Positions 18,183 through 27,540 of a stretch of 64,000 nucleotides of DNA are shown one piece after another. The notes under the pieces were generated by a model. That model had not been told where the DNA came from and did no database searches. It saw nothing but the letters and a program-made list of their open reading frames with translations. Both the position numbers and the translations under genes were made by a program. The stretch is from Camelimonas fluminis. Lineage in GTDB: Bacteria; Pseudomonadota; Alphaproteobacteria; Rhizobiales; Beijerinckiaceae. The DNA is taken from contig NZ_BNCG01000002.1 of NCBI RefSeq assembly GCF_014656355.1, positions 268,463 to 332,462 of the forward strand, written 5' to 3'. The stretch's first letter is position 1, and every line of letters begins with the position of its first letter.

Positions 18183-18545
18183 GCCCGATGTCCTGTCCCC
18201 GCGCCTGCCGCTCTCACGTCCGCCCGACAATTTTCAGGCTGGCTGGCGCCGTCGCGGCTTAATTCACATTAAAATTCGATATTTAAAATAATAATACAGA
18301 AAATTATGACGTAAAGGCAACCAATTTCCGAGGGATGCGTTTTTTATGCGCGGCGAGCCGCCGTTGCACGGGATCGCTTCACGCCGCCGCCGCGAGGGCC
18401 AGCTTGAAAGGCATCCAAAACCAATCGCCCGACCGCGTTGGCGGCCGGGCGAGCGAAAACGGTGCGGAATGGAATGCAGGCGGCTCATGCCAGGTCGCAA
18501 GGATGCTGATGCATCGGCGACCTGCGCATCCGTGGCCCGAAAAAC
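18183..18545. other. Intergenic region with an AT-rich block
   Basis: Bases 18257-18311 are almost entirely A and T (for example AAAATTCGATATTTAAAATA), in sharp contrast to the GC-rich surroundings. They lie about 75 bp upstream of the Lrp-type start codon, so they probably hold that gene's promoter. The remainder, up to the end of the ligase gene, shows no gene. Confidence 0.5.
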
Positions 18546-20159
18546 TCAGGCCCCGCCGAGCCGTTCACGCCGGATGCGGATCCCCGCCGCCTCCCGGTCC
18601 CACACGTCGGCGGCGACGCCTTCGTCGCGGATGACATGCTTCTGCACCTTTGCCGTCGGGGTCTTTGGCAAATCAGGCAGGATGCGGACGTAGCGCGGGA
18701 TCATGAAATGCGCCATGCGCGGAACGAGGAAGTCGATCAGTTCAGCCGGATCGAGGGAGGCGCCGGGGGCCAGCGACACGGCGACAAGCACCTCGTCCTC
18801 GGAAATCTCGCTTTTCACCGCCACCGCCGCCGCCTCGCGCACGGCCGGATGGCTGATGACTTCCGCCTCCACCTCGAAGGATGAGATGTTCTCGCCGCGC
18901 CTGCGGATGGCGTCCTTCATGCGATCGACGAAATAGAAATACCCCTCCGCATCGCGCCGGAAGCCATCTCCGGTATGGAACCAGCCGTTGCGCCAGGCGG
19001 CGGCGGTGGCCTCCGGGTTCTTGTAATAGCCATGGTTCATCGCCCAGGGCCGGTCGGTGCGCACGATCAGCTCGCCAACCTCGCCGGGCGCCACCTCGCA
19101 ATCATGGCTGTCGACGATGCGGCATTCGACGCCGGGGCGGGGCCGGCCGCAGGCGCCGACGCGGTCCGGATTGGTCTCCGACACCAGCGGGCACGACACC
19201 TCGGTCATGTTGAACACGGTGATGATGTCGACGTCGAAGCGCTTGCCGAAAGCGATGGCGTCGGCGTCGAGCGGCACCGCCGTCACCCATTTCAGGCTGT
19301 CGGCGTAGCCGGCCGGCGGATCGGGCTGCTTCATCAGGAAGCCGCCCATGACCCCGAGCAGGATGACCGTGGTGGTCTGCGTGCGATGCACCGTTTCCCA
19401 GAACCGGTCCGTGGAGAACGATTCGACCAGGGTGATGGAGCCGCCCTTGCCGAGCATGAAATAGACCGGGATGGTGCCGCCGGCGTGAAACAGCGGCAGG
19501 GTCACCATGTGCCGGTCATCGGCCGTGGCGAGCGGGAAGCCTTCGCCGAAGCTCATCAGTTGCATGTAGGATTGCAGCACGCCCTTGGACGGCCCGGTGG
19601 TGCCGGAGGTGAAGATGATGGCGTGCGTGTCCCAGGGCTCGATCGGCTGGGCCAGGTCGCTGACGTCTCCCGCGCCCTGCTCCAGCACGCGGGCAGGATG
19701 CAGCGTCAGCCCTTCCACCACCACGTCGCGGTCGTGGATCACCACCACGTCGCTCAGGTCGGCCAGGTCCACGTCGCCGAGGCGGTGCAGCAGATCGCCA
19801 TGCACAACGCCGATGTGGGCGTCGGAGAGCTTCAGCACATGCTCAAGAACGCCGCCGCGATAGGCGGTGTTGAAGGGCACATAAACCGCGCCGAGATAGT
19901 TGACGGCGAACCAGACGGTGAGGATTTCCGGTCCGTTCGGCAGCCAGACCATGACATGGTCGCCGCGCTTCACGCCGAGCTTTTCCAGCCCGCCGGCGGC
20001 GGCGCGCACCCGCTGGCGGAACTCCGCATAGGTCCAGCCGGCGCCGTCTTCGAAGACCACGTAGGTCCTGTCGGGAAACGCCGCAGCGCGGGCGTCCAGC
20101 AAATAGCGCAGCACACAGGATTCGCGCGGCGTCACGCCATGGTCGGTGTGGTTGGGCAT
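18546..20159 (-). CDS. AMP-forming acyl-CoA synthetase (CaiC-like)
   Basis: The 537-residue enzyme belongs to the acyl-adenylate ligase family, which activates a carboxylic acid with ATP and then CoA. The phosphate loop is IIFTSGTTGPSKGVLQSY. Further motifs are LPLFHAGGTIPVYFML, GWFHTGDGFRRDAEGYFYFV, DRMKDAIRRRGENISSFEVE and the catalytic lysine region LPKTPTAKVQKHVIR. It most resembles crotonobetaine/carnitine-CoA or medium-chain ligases, but the acid is unknown. It lies 122 bp downstream of the single-chain acyl-CoA carboxylase on the same strand. That order suggests that it makes the acyl-CoA that the carboxylase then uses. Confidence 0.88.
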   Translation of the reverse strand: MPNHTDHGVTPRESCVLRYLLDARAAAFPDRTYVVFEDGAGWTYAEFRQRVRAAAGGLEKLGVKRGDHVMVWLPNGPEILTVWFAVNYLGAVYVPFNTAYRGGVLEHVLKLSDAHIGVVHGDLLHRLGDVDLADLSDVVVIHDRDVVVEGLTLHPARVLEQGAGDVSDLAQPIEPWDTHAIIFTSGTTGPSKGVLQSYMQLMSFGEGFPLATADDRHMVTLPLFHAGGTIPVYFMLGKGGSITLVESFSTDRFWETVHRTQTTTVILLGVMGGFLMKQPDPPAGYADSLKWVTAVPLDADAIAFGKRFDVDIITVFNMTEVSCPLVSETNPDRVGACGRPRPGVECRIVDSHDCEVAPGEVGELIVRTDRPWAMNHGYYKNPEATAAAWRNGWFHTGDGFRRDAEGYFYFVDRMKDAIRRRGENISSFEVEAEVISHPAVREAAAVAVKSEISEDEVLVAVSLAPGASLDPAELIDFLVPRMAHFMIPRYVRILPDLPKTPTAKVQKHVIRDEGVAADVWDREAAGIRIRRERLGGA

Positions 20160-20281
20160 GAACGTCTCCCTGAAGCAGGCAAGCCTGGTGTGATTGCTTC
20201 TTTGGTCTGGGCTTCTGGTTTCTGGTGCGCAGCGCGCCAGTGAGGGGACTGGCGCGCTGCGCGTTCCGCCAGCCTGAGGGA

Positions 20282-23200
20282 TTAGACCGGTGGAATGGTG
20301 CGGAAACGCGGCGGCGCATGATTGTCCCGGCGGGCGGGCGTGCGCTGCAGCGTCTCGATAATGCGGAAGCGGGTGGTGCGCGGATCGATGACGTCGTCAA
20401 CGCCGAAACCACGGGCGGCTTCGAGCGGCGTCACATGGGCGCGCATGTCGTCGATCAGTTGCTGGCGACGGGCCTGTGGATCGGCGGCGGCCGCGTATTC
20501 CTTGCGGAAGGCCACGTCAACGGCGCCTTCGATCGACATGGCGCAGATCTCGGCGCTCGGCCAGGCGACGGCGAGATCTGCGTCAAAGCTGCGACCGCCA
20601 GCCATCGCCACATAGCCAAGCCCATAGCCCTTGCGCAGCACCACGGAGATGCGCGGCACCGTCGCCAGCCCCAGCTCGGCGATCAGCTTGGCGCTGCGCC
20701 GGCCAAGCTGGGTGCGCTCGGCGTCGGAGCCGATGGCGAAGCCGGGCACGTCGATCAGATAGATCAGCGGCAGGCCGAAGGCGTCGCACATGGCGATGAA
20801 ACGGGCGGCCTTCTCGCAGGCCGGCGAATCCAGCATGCCGCCGAGCGTCAGGGCCTGGTTGGCGATGAAGCCAACCGGGCGCCCGTCCATGCGCGCCAGC
20901 GCCGTCACCACATTGCGTGCGAACGCCGGCTTGAACTCCGTGACGCTGCCGGCGTCGGCGATGCGGCCGATGACATGGCGCACGTCATAGGCCTTGCGGG
21001 TGTTGGCCGGCACCATGGCCGCCAGCGGCGCGGCGCGCTCCGTTTCCTCGGCGGCGCTGAGGCTGGACGGAACCACCGGCAGCGGCGCCCGGGCGTTGGT
21101 GGGCATATAAGAGAGATGCCGGCGCAGGGCGGCGATCGCCTCCTCTTCCGTGGCGACGGCCAGATCTGCGAGGCCGTAACGCCCAACCTGGGAGTCGGCG
21201 CCGCCCAGCGCCTCGATGCCGATGTCCTCGCCCGTGCCGGCCTTCACCAGCGCCGGCCCGGCGAGGCCCATGGCGGACTTGCCCCGCACCATGACGACGA
21301 AATCAGCGAGGCCGGTGTAATTGGTGTTGGCGGCGAAGCCGGCGCCGAGGATGGCCCCCACCACCGGAACCCAGCCGTTGAGCCGGGTGAGGTCGTGGAA
21401 CGACGTGGCGCCGGCCGCATAATAGCGGGAGTTCTGGCCATCCTGGATGCGGTGGCCGCCGCCGTCGAGCAGCATGGCCAGCGGCACGCCGCTCTTCAGG
21501 GCAATGGCGATGGCCCGGTCCATCTTCTCGATGCCGAGATGGCCGACGCTGCCGCCAAAGACGCTGAAGTCCTGGGAAACGACCATCACCGGCCGCCCGT
21601 CGATGCGCGCCGAACCGACCACCACGCCTTCGGCCGGAGCGGTTTCCTCCAGCCCCTCATGGGCGACCAGCCCGCCGATCTCGACAAAACTGTCCGGATC
21701 CGCCAGCAGCTCGATGCGCTCGCGCGCCGTTAGCCGGTCGCGCTGGCGCAGACGGGCCACGGCGTCGGGCCGCGCCGCGTCCATGGCCTCGGCGCGGGCG
21801 CGTTCGATGACGTCGCGGTGGGCCAGCGCCTCGGGGTCGTGCTCCGGCTCCTGCTCCACTTCGACCACCGGCCCATCGGCGCCAATGATCCAGAGGATTG
21901 GCGCATCGGCGCGCAGGGTTTCGCCGGGAGCTGCGTCGACGCGCGTCACCTGCCCCGCCGTGACGGCGGTGACAACGTGCTCCATCTTCATGGCTTCGAC
22001 GATGGCCACGGCCTGCCCGGCGGCGACGCTGTCGCCCGCCGCCACCTTCACCGCAACCAGGCGGCCGCGCATGGGCGCGCGCAGCGCTGTCGCGTCTTCC
22101 AGATCGCCGGCGGCGACATCCGTCACGGCGCTGTCGCCCGCATCGACGCGCGGCGCGAGCCATGACTTCTGATGGCTGGCGGCGGCCACCAGTTGCGGCG
22201 CGGCGCGGCCGATGAAGCCGGTGTCAGCCTGGCCGGCGATGAATTCAGGATGGGCCAGAATGGCCTGAAGCGCCGGAATCGTGGTGGCGACGCCATCGAC
22301 GCCGAACTCGCCCAGCGCCCGGCGCGCCCGCGCCAGGGTCTGGCTGAAATCGCGGGAAGGCGCGTGCACCACCAGCTTGGCCAGCAAGGCGTCGAAGCCG
22401 GAATGGGTTTCATAACCCCGGTAGCCAAAGCTCTCGACGCGGACGCCGGCGCCGGCTGGCGGCTCGAACACGCTGAGCACGCCGCCGGACGGCAGTGCCC
22501 CGCCGTCTTCGGTCAGCGTCTCCATGTTGACGCGCAGCTGGATGGCGTGGCCGCGCACCGGCGGCGGCGTGGTCAGTCCCAGCTCCTCCAGCGTGCGGCC
22601 GGCGGCCAGGGCAAGCTGGGTCTGCACCAGGTCGACGCCGGTCACCTCTTCGGTGACGGTGTGCTCCACCTGAAGCCGGGGGTTCATTTCGATGAAGACG
22701 TAGCGGCCAGAAGCGCCTCCCTGGGCGTCGGTCTCCACCAGAAATTCGACGGTGCCGACCGCGTCATAGCGCGCCGCCGCGGCGATGCGCGTGGCCTCCT
22801 CGCACAGGCGCTGGCGCAGGTCGTTTTCCAGCCACGGGCTGGGGGCGATCTCGACCAGCTTCTGGTGGCGGCGCTGCACCGAGCATTCCCGCTCCCACAG
22901 ATGCGAGACGGCGCCGGTGCGATCGCCGATCACCTGCACCTCGATGTGGCGGGCGCGGCCAATCAGCTCCTCGGCGTAGATGTCGGCGCCGCCAAAAGCG
23001 GCGCGCGCCTCGGAGGCGCAACGGTCATACGCCTCAGCAAGTCCGGCGACGTCGCGAACGATCCGCATGCCCCGGCCGCCGCCGCCGGAGACGGCCTTGA
23101 GCATGACGCCGGCCGCATCCGGCCCCAGGCTTTCCATGAAGGCCTCGACCTGCGCCAGACTGGCTGGACCGTTGGTGTTGCGGGCCACGGGCGCGCCGGC

Positions 23201-23617
23201 TTCGCGCGCCAGGGCGACAGCGCGGGCCTTGTCGCCGAACAGCTCCAGCGCCTCTGGCCGCGGCCCGATGAAGGTGAGGCCGGCGGCGGCGCACTGGCGG
23301 GCAAAGTCCGCGTTCTCACTGAGGAAACCGTAGCCGGGATGAACCGCGTCGCAGCCGTTTTCCAACGCCGCGCGAACGATGGCGGCGCCGTCGAGGTAGG
23401 CGGCGGCGCCCTCGCCCGGCAGCGTGGCCGCCGCATCCGCCTTCGCCATATGCAGCGCGCTGGCGTCATCCAGGGGGGCGACGGCCATGGAAACCACGCC
23501 GGCTTCGGCGCAGGCGCGGGCAATGCGGATGGCGATCTCGCCGCGATTGGCGATCAGGAGCTTGCGGAACAAGGACAGGTCTTTCACAGGTTCTGGAGGC
23601 CGCCCGCCAGGGCGCAT
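20282..23617 (-). CDS. Single-chain biotin-dependent acyl-CoA carboxylase (LCC-like)
   Basis: One 1111-residue chain carries all the parts of a biotin-dependent carboxylase. The biotin carboxylase domain (residues ~15-460) begins KLLIANRGEIAIRIARACAE and has the ATP loop SGGGGRGMRIV and FIEMNPRLQVEHTVTEE. A middle linker domain is followed by the biotinyl carrier motif VEAMKMEHV (Lys near residue 544) and a carboxyltransferase part (residues ~640-1100) with VVSQDFSVFGGSVG and ALTLGGMLDSPACEKAARFI. This order matches the single-chain long-chain acyl-CoA carboxylases described from mycobacteria and some alphaproteobacteria. Pyruvate and propionyl-CoA enzymes differ in layout. The start is uncertain: the ATG at 23617 is chosen, and a GTG at 23587 is possible. 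It follows the binding-protein gene by 17 bp. Confidence 0.88.
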   Translation of the reverse strand: MRPGGRPPEPVKDLSLFRKLLIANRGEIAIRIARACAEAGVVSMAVAPLDDASALHMAKADAAATLPGEGAAAYLDGAAIVRAALENGCDAVHPGYGFLSENADFARQCAAAGLTFIGPRPEALELFGDKARAVALAREAGAPVARNTNGPASLAQVEAFMESLGPDAAGVMLKAVSGGGGRGMRIVRDVAGLAEAYDRCASEARAAFGGADIYAEELIGRARHIEVQVIGDRTGAVSHLWERECSVQRRHQKLVEIAPSPWLENDLRQRLCEEATRIAAAARYDAVGTVEFLVETDAQGGASGRYVFIEMNPRLQVEHTVTEEVTGVDLVQTQLALAAGRTLEELGLTTPPPVRGHAIQLRVNMETLTEDGGALPSGGVLSVFEPPAGAGVRVESFGYRGYETHSGFDALLAKLVVHAPSRDFSQTLARARRALGEFGVDGVATTIPALQAILAHPEFIAGQADTGFIGRAAPQLVAAASHQKSWLAPRVDAGDSAVTDVAAGDLEDATALRAPMRGRLVAVKVAAGDSVAAGQAVAIVEAMKMEHVVTAVTAGQVTRVDAAPGETLRADAPILWIIGADGPVVEVEQEPEHDPEALAHRDVIERARAEAMDAARPDAVARLRQRDRLTARERIELLADPDSFVEIGGLVAHEGLEETAPAEGVVVGSARIDGRPVMVVSQDFSVFGGSVGHLGIEKMDRAIAIALKSGVPLAMLLDGGGHRIQDGQNSRYYAAGATSFHDLTRLNGWVPVVGAILGAGFAANTNYTGLADFVVMVRGKSAMGLAGPALVKAGTGEDIGIEALGGADSQVGRYGLADLAVATEEEAIAALRRHLSYMPTNARAPLPVVPSSLSAAEETERAAPLAAMVPANTRKAYDVRHVIGRIADAGSVTEFKPAFARNVVTALARMDGRPVGFIANQALTLGGMLDSPACEKAARFIAMCDAFGLPLIYLIDVPGFAIGSDAERTQLGRRSAKLIAELGLATVPRISVVLRKGYGLGYVAMAGGRSFDADLAVAWPSAEICAMSIEGAVDVAFRKEYAAAADPQARRQQLIDDMRAHVTPLEAARGFGVDDVIDPRTTRFRIIETLQRTPARRDNHAPPRFRTIPPV

Positions 23618-23634
23618 GGCGGGCGCGAGAGGCT

Positions 23635-24906
23635 TTATCTGGTCTGCGACGCGGGTTTTGCCTGGAGGGCCGGGCACTCGCTCTGCGACGCTGGCCGGAA
23701 CGCCTGGTCGGCCGGAATGACGGTGACGATTTTGGCGAAATCGTCCGCGGCCTTCGATTCCTGCGGCGTCTTGATGACCGCGTAATACATGTCCCGCATC
23801 ATGCGGCCGTCGGCGCGGATTTTGCCGTCTTTGGTGAAAGCGTCGTTGACCAGCATCTCGTTGAGCACGGGGATGACCTTTTTGGTCTCGGTGGTCCCCG
23901 CCTTGTCGACGGCCTTCAGATAGTGGTTCACCGCCGAATAGACCGACGCCTGCGTGTTGGTGGGGACCTTGCCGTGGATCTTGCGGAACCTCTCGGCGAA
24001 ATGCCGGCTGCCGTCGTCGCGATCCCAGTAATAGTCCACCGTCATCGGCAGACCCTTCGCCATCTCCAGGCCCAGGCCCTGGATGTCGGTGGTGGTCATG
24101 AAGATGGTGGCGATCTTCTGCTGCAGGCCGAACTCGCGCGCCTGCTTGATGATATTCTGCAGATCGCGGCCGCCGGTGGCGAGCCCGATGACATCGGCGC
24201 CGGACGCCTGGGCCTTGAGCAGGATCGAGGCGAAATCATTCGTGCCCAGCGAATAGCGGGCGGAGCCGACGACTTCGCCGCCATTGGCCTTCACCACATC
24301 GGAGGAATCGATCTCGATATTGTGGCCGGCGGCGTAGTCCAGGGTGATGAAGAACCACTTTCTGGCCTTGTCGCCATATTGCTTCATCAGGCCGGAAACC
24401 ACCGCCTTGGACAATGAGTAACTGTCGTAGCCCCAGGTGTAGCCGTGAGGCGAGCAGGATTTGCCGTTAAGATCGCGGTTGTTGGCGCCGGAGACGAACA
24501 CCAGCCGGTCCTTCTCGGCCGCCAGCAGCTGGATCGGCAGCGCCATGCCGGAGTTCAGCACGTCAAACACGGCGTTGACGCCATCGACGTCATACCATTT
24601 GCGCACGGCGGCGAGACCGACGTCGGCCTTGTTCTGATGGTCGGCGGAAACCAGCGTCACCGGCTTGCCCAGGGCCTTGCCGCCATGGTCCTCGATGGCC
24701 AGCTTCGCCGCCACCACCGAACCCTCGCCGCCAAATTCGGCGTAGATGGAGTTCTTGTCGGTGAGGACGCCGATGGTCACCGCGTCACTGGCCGCCTGGG
24801 CGCCGCCAGCGGCAAACATGGCGCCGGTCATGGCGCTCCACGCCGCGGCCATCAGCACGCGCCGCATCGTGAGGCCGCTCGCGGCCGCCTTGCCCTGACC
24901 GGTCAT
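23635..24906 (-). CDS. Periplasmic binding protein of the branched-chain amino acid ABC type
   Basis: The 423-residue protein has a signal peptide (VLMAAAWSAMTGAMFAAGGAQA) and the two-lobed type I periplasmic fold of LivJ relatives: VTIGVLTDKNSIYAEFGGEG near residue 43, DVLNSGMALPIQLLAAEKDR, and GLATGGRDLQNIIKQAREFG. In this context such proteins often bind aromatic or other carboxylic acids rather than leucine. GGGAGGG lies just before the ATG at 24906. It is the first gene of the unit with the carboxylase and the acyl-CoA ligase. No permease or ATPase gene is nearby, so it must use a transporter encoded elsewhere or act as a sensor. Confidence 0.88.
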   Translation of the reverse strand: MTGQGKAAASGLTMRRVLMAAAWSAMTGAMFAAGGAQAASDAVTIGVLTDKNSIYAEFGGEGSVVAAKLAIEDHGGKALGKPVTLVSADHQNKADVGLAAVRKWYDVDGVNAVFDVLNSGMALPIQLLAAEKDRLVFVSGANNRDLNGKSCSPHGYTWGYDSYSLSKAVVSGLMKQYGDKARKWFFITLDYAAGHNIEIDSSDVVKANGGEVVGSARYSLGTNDFASILLKAQASGADVIGLATGGRDLQNIIKQAREFGLQQKIATIFMTTTDIQGLGLEMAKGLPMTVDYYWDRDDGSRHFAERFRKIHGKVPTNTQASVYSAVNHYLKAVDKAGTTETKKVIPVLNEMLVNDAFTKDGKIRADGRMMRDMYYAVIKTPQESKAADDFAKIVTVIPADQAFRPASQSECPALQAKPASQTR

Positions 24907-25333
24907 CCGGCCCTCCCTTCATGTTATATCGTTGGCGCCGTCATGCGGCCGCCCTTTCGTAATTGTTAGCATAACCAATTTATTTACATCAAGTCGTTGG
25001 CATATTAAATTGTGTGGGCATTGGCCATGCACGCATCAATTGCGTCGGGCATGGGCCTGGCCGTCGCCCGGTTGACGCGCGGGCCCCGCGCCGAGCGGGG
25101 ATTCCGGATCACGGCAGCGGTTTTTTCCGATTCCTGCGCGGCTTGAGCGTTTGAACTTCCCGGAAGCAGATGCCATGCAGGGCCGACAGCCCTGCAACCA
25201 TCACGCGAATACTTCCGGCCAATGAAACGACAAACTCGCTGCGCCCCAGACGCTCCGCCTCCGCGGGCGCGCGCCATTTCCGCGTGGGCGGCGCCTCCGC
25301 CTTCCATCCGGGGATCAGTACGGGAGCATCGCC
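24907..25333. other. Divergent promoter region between the binding-protein operon and a TetR gene
   Basis: An AT-rich segment (24958-25013) contains GTTAGCATAAC at 24965-24975, an inverted repeat of GTTA with a 3-bp centre, flanked by AATT and CCAATT. It lies about 60 bp upstream of the binding-protein start and could be a TetR operator. The remainder shows no gene. Confidence 0.45.
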
Positions 25334-26158
25334 ATGGCCGCGGGACGTGACCCCATCGACAGGCGGGCGGACGCCGCCACGCCCCCCGCCCCTGGTCCAG
25401 ACAGCGGCGCCAGCGACAATGGCGCCATGGAAGCCGCGACCAGACCCGCGAGTTCCCCACCCGAACTTTCCCGCCCCCCGCGCGCCCGACGTCCGGGCCG
25501 CCCTCCGCGGAAAGGCGGCGACGGGGAAGATTCATCGCGGGAGAAGTTGCTCGACGTCGCCATCGACCTGTTCGCTGACTGGGGTTACGAACCGGTGAGC
25601 ACAGCGGCGGTCGCGCGGGCCGCGGGCCTGTCGCAATCGATGGTTCACTACCACTTCGGCTCCAAGGAGCAGTTGTGGCGCGAATCGATCGACCGGCTGA
25701 TGCGCCGTCGCGGACGGTTTTTCCCCGTCAGGCGCATGGAAACCGATGGGCTTGACCCCGTCGCGCGCCTGAAACTGCTGATCCGCCGCCTTGTCGAGGC
25801 CAACGCCGCTGAGCCGCATTACATCCGCATCGTGACCCATGAGGCCATGGGCCGGACGCAGCGGTTCGACTGGTTGATGGAGAAGTTCGTGCAGCCAGGC
25901 ATCGCCGCCTTTGACGCGGCGATCGCCGACGCCATGGCCCAGGGGCTTATCCGGCGTCTGCCGCCCCATCAGACGTCCAGCATCATCACCTCCGCCGCCT
26001 CGATGACCTTCAGCATCGGGGCGGTGACGATGGCGATGCATGGCGAAGATCCTCATATGCCCAATCAGGTCGCCATATACAGCGACACCATCGTCTCCAT
26101 GCTGTTCGAGGGATTGCTGGCCCGGCCGGACGACAAGGCCCAGCCGCCCGGCGACTGA
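25334..26158 (+). CDS. TetR family transcriptional regulator
   Basis: After a disordered Pro/Ala/Arg-rich leader of ~65 residues the helix-turn-helix reads SREKLLDVAIDLFADWGYEP then VARAAGLSQSMVHYHFGSKE. The ligand domain follows and contains YIRIVTHEAMGRTQRFDWLM. The product has 274 residues; a later ATG at 25427 would remove part of the leader. GGGAG lies 7 bp before the chosen start. It is divergent from the binding-protein/carboxylase/ligase unit and in line with the PRISE-like reductase, so it could regulate either or both. The effector cannot be predicted. Confidence 0.88.
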   Translation: MAAGRDPIDRRADAATPPAPGPDSGASDNGAMEAATRPASSPPELSRPPRARRPGRPPRKGGDGEDSSREKLLDVAIDLFADWGYEPVSTAAVARAAGLSQSMVHYHFGSKEQLWRESIDRLMRRRGRFFPVRRMETDGLDPVARLKLLIRRLVEANAAEPHYIRIVTHEAMGRTQRFDWLMEKFVQPGIAAFDAAIADAMAQGLIRRLPPHQTSSIITSAASMTFSIGAVTMAMHGEDPHMPNQVAIYSDTIVSMLFEGLLARPDDKAQPPGD

Positions 26159-26253
26159 GGGATTTGTCCTCGACCAGCGCCCGTTTCGGCGGCAGGATGC
26201 CCGGGCTCGGAACCCGCCGCCACACAAGACGGCGGGTGTGGGAGGACGGGAGA

Positions 26254-27357
26254 ATGAACAGGCATGTGCTTGTGGCGGGGGCCTCGGGCCTCGTTGGCCA
26301 GGCGGCGTTGCGCCATTTCCAGGGCATGGCGGGCGTGCGCGTCACAGCGCTGTCGCGACGGCGCCCGCTTCAGGATGGAGGCGTCCGCTTCCTCAGCCTT
26401 GACCTCGACAATCAGGGCGCCTGCGCGGACGCGGCCGCAAGCCTGGGCGATGTGACCCATGTGGTCTATGCGGCGCTCTACGAAAAGCCGGAGCTGATCG
26501 ACGGCTGGCGGGACCCGGAACAGATCGCCGTCAACGCCCGCATGTTCAGCAATCTGATGGAGCCGCTGCTCGCCCATGCCGGCGGCTTGCGCCACGTCAC
26601 CCTGTTGCAGGGCGCCAAGGCCTATGGCGCCCACGCGCGCCGCATGGCGCTGCCGCCGCGTGAAGATCGCGACGAGGCGCATGATATCCCGAATTTCTAC
26701 TGGGAGCAGGAGAACTGGCTCAAGGCGGCGCGACGCGGCAAGGCCTGGAGCTGGACGATCTGGCGTCCGCAGATCATCTTCGGCCTGTCGTTCGGCAGCG
26801 CCATGAACCCCATCACCGCCATCGGCGCCTGGGCGGCGCTGCTGCATGAGAAAGGCGAGCCGCTGTATTTTCCCGGCGGCGAGACCGGCAATGTGCTGCA
26901 GGCGGTGGATGCGGACCTGCTGGCGCAGGCAATCGCCTGGGGCGGTGAGGCTGAAACGGCGCGCGACCGCATTTTCAACATCACCAATGGCGATGTCTTC
27001 GTGTGGGCCAATGTCTGGCCAACGATCGCTGACGCCCTTGGCATGCGTCCTGGCGAACGCCGCCCCGCCTCCCTGGCCGATGATCTGGCGCGAAGCGGCG
27101 CGGAATGGGCCGCCCTGTGCCGCCGGCACGGCCTTGCCGCGCCCGAGCTGCCGGCCTTTGTCGGCGCCTCCGCCCAGTATATGGATTACCTGCTGGCGCG
27201 AAACGCCAGCGGCGGCCCCAAAGTCTCGATCATTTCCGACATCCGCAGGCACGAGGCGGGCTTCTCCATGGTCATGGATACGGAAGCCATGTTCAGGAAA
27301 TGGTTCACCGCTTTTCGGGAGGCGCGGCTGTTGCCGGGCCATGCCGGCGCGCATTGA
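26254..27357 (+). CDS. Atypical SDR resembling progesterone 5-beta-reductase/iridoid synthase (PRISE-like)
   Basis: The 367-residue protein opens with VLVAGASGLVGQAALRHF, an extended-SDR NAD(P) loop. It continues with HVTLLQGAKAYGAHARR, NFYWEQENWLKAARRGKAWS and IWRPQIIFGLSFGSAMN. These segments follow the PRISE family, in which the Tyr of a conserved NFYY-like motif takes part in reduction of an enone; here the motif reads NFYW. The expected reaction is NADPH-dependent 1,4-reduction of an alpha,beta-unsaturated ketone or aldehyde. The ATG at 26254 is preceded by GGAGGACGGGAGA. It follows the TetR gene by about 95 bp and precedes an aldo/keto reductase. The substrate is unknown. Confidence 0.8.
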   Translation: MNRHVLVAGASGLVGQAALRHFQGMAGVRVTALSRRRPLQDGGVRFLSLDLDNQGACADAAASLGDVTHVVYAALYEKPELIDGWRDPEQIAVNARMFSNLMEPLLAHAGGLRHVTLLQGAKAYGAHARRMALPPREDRDEAHDIPNFYWEQENWLKAARRGKAWSWTIWRPQIIFGLSFGSAMNPITAIGAWAALLHEKGEPLYFPGGETGNVLQAVDADLLAQAIAWGGEAETARDRIFNITNGDVFVWANVWPTIADALGMRPGERRPASLADDLARSGAEWAALCRRHGLAAPELPAFVGASAQYMDYLLARNASGGPKVSIISDIRRHEAGFSMVMDTEAMFRKWFTAFREARLLPGHAGAH

Positions 27358-27540
27358 GCCTCGGGACATGACCGCGGCCGGCGCGTCCCGGATTTTGCCC
27401 ATGCCGCCAGGCCGGGGACCTTGTGCGACGTCTTGTGAGACGCCTTCCACGGCCACTTCGCGCGACGCTTTGCGCGAGATGGCGTCCGTCGCGTTGACCG
27501 CGCCCACAGCAGCACATACCCGCAGCGAAAGGTACAGCTC

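Noticed and set aside
22172-23785. 537-residue rightward frame opposite the carboxylase
   Set aside because: Antisense to the biotin carboxylase domain; composition is typical of a shadow frame.
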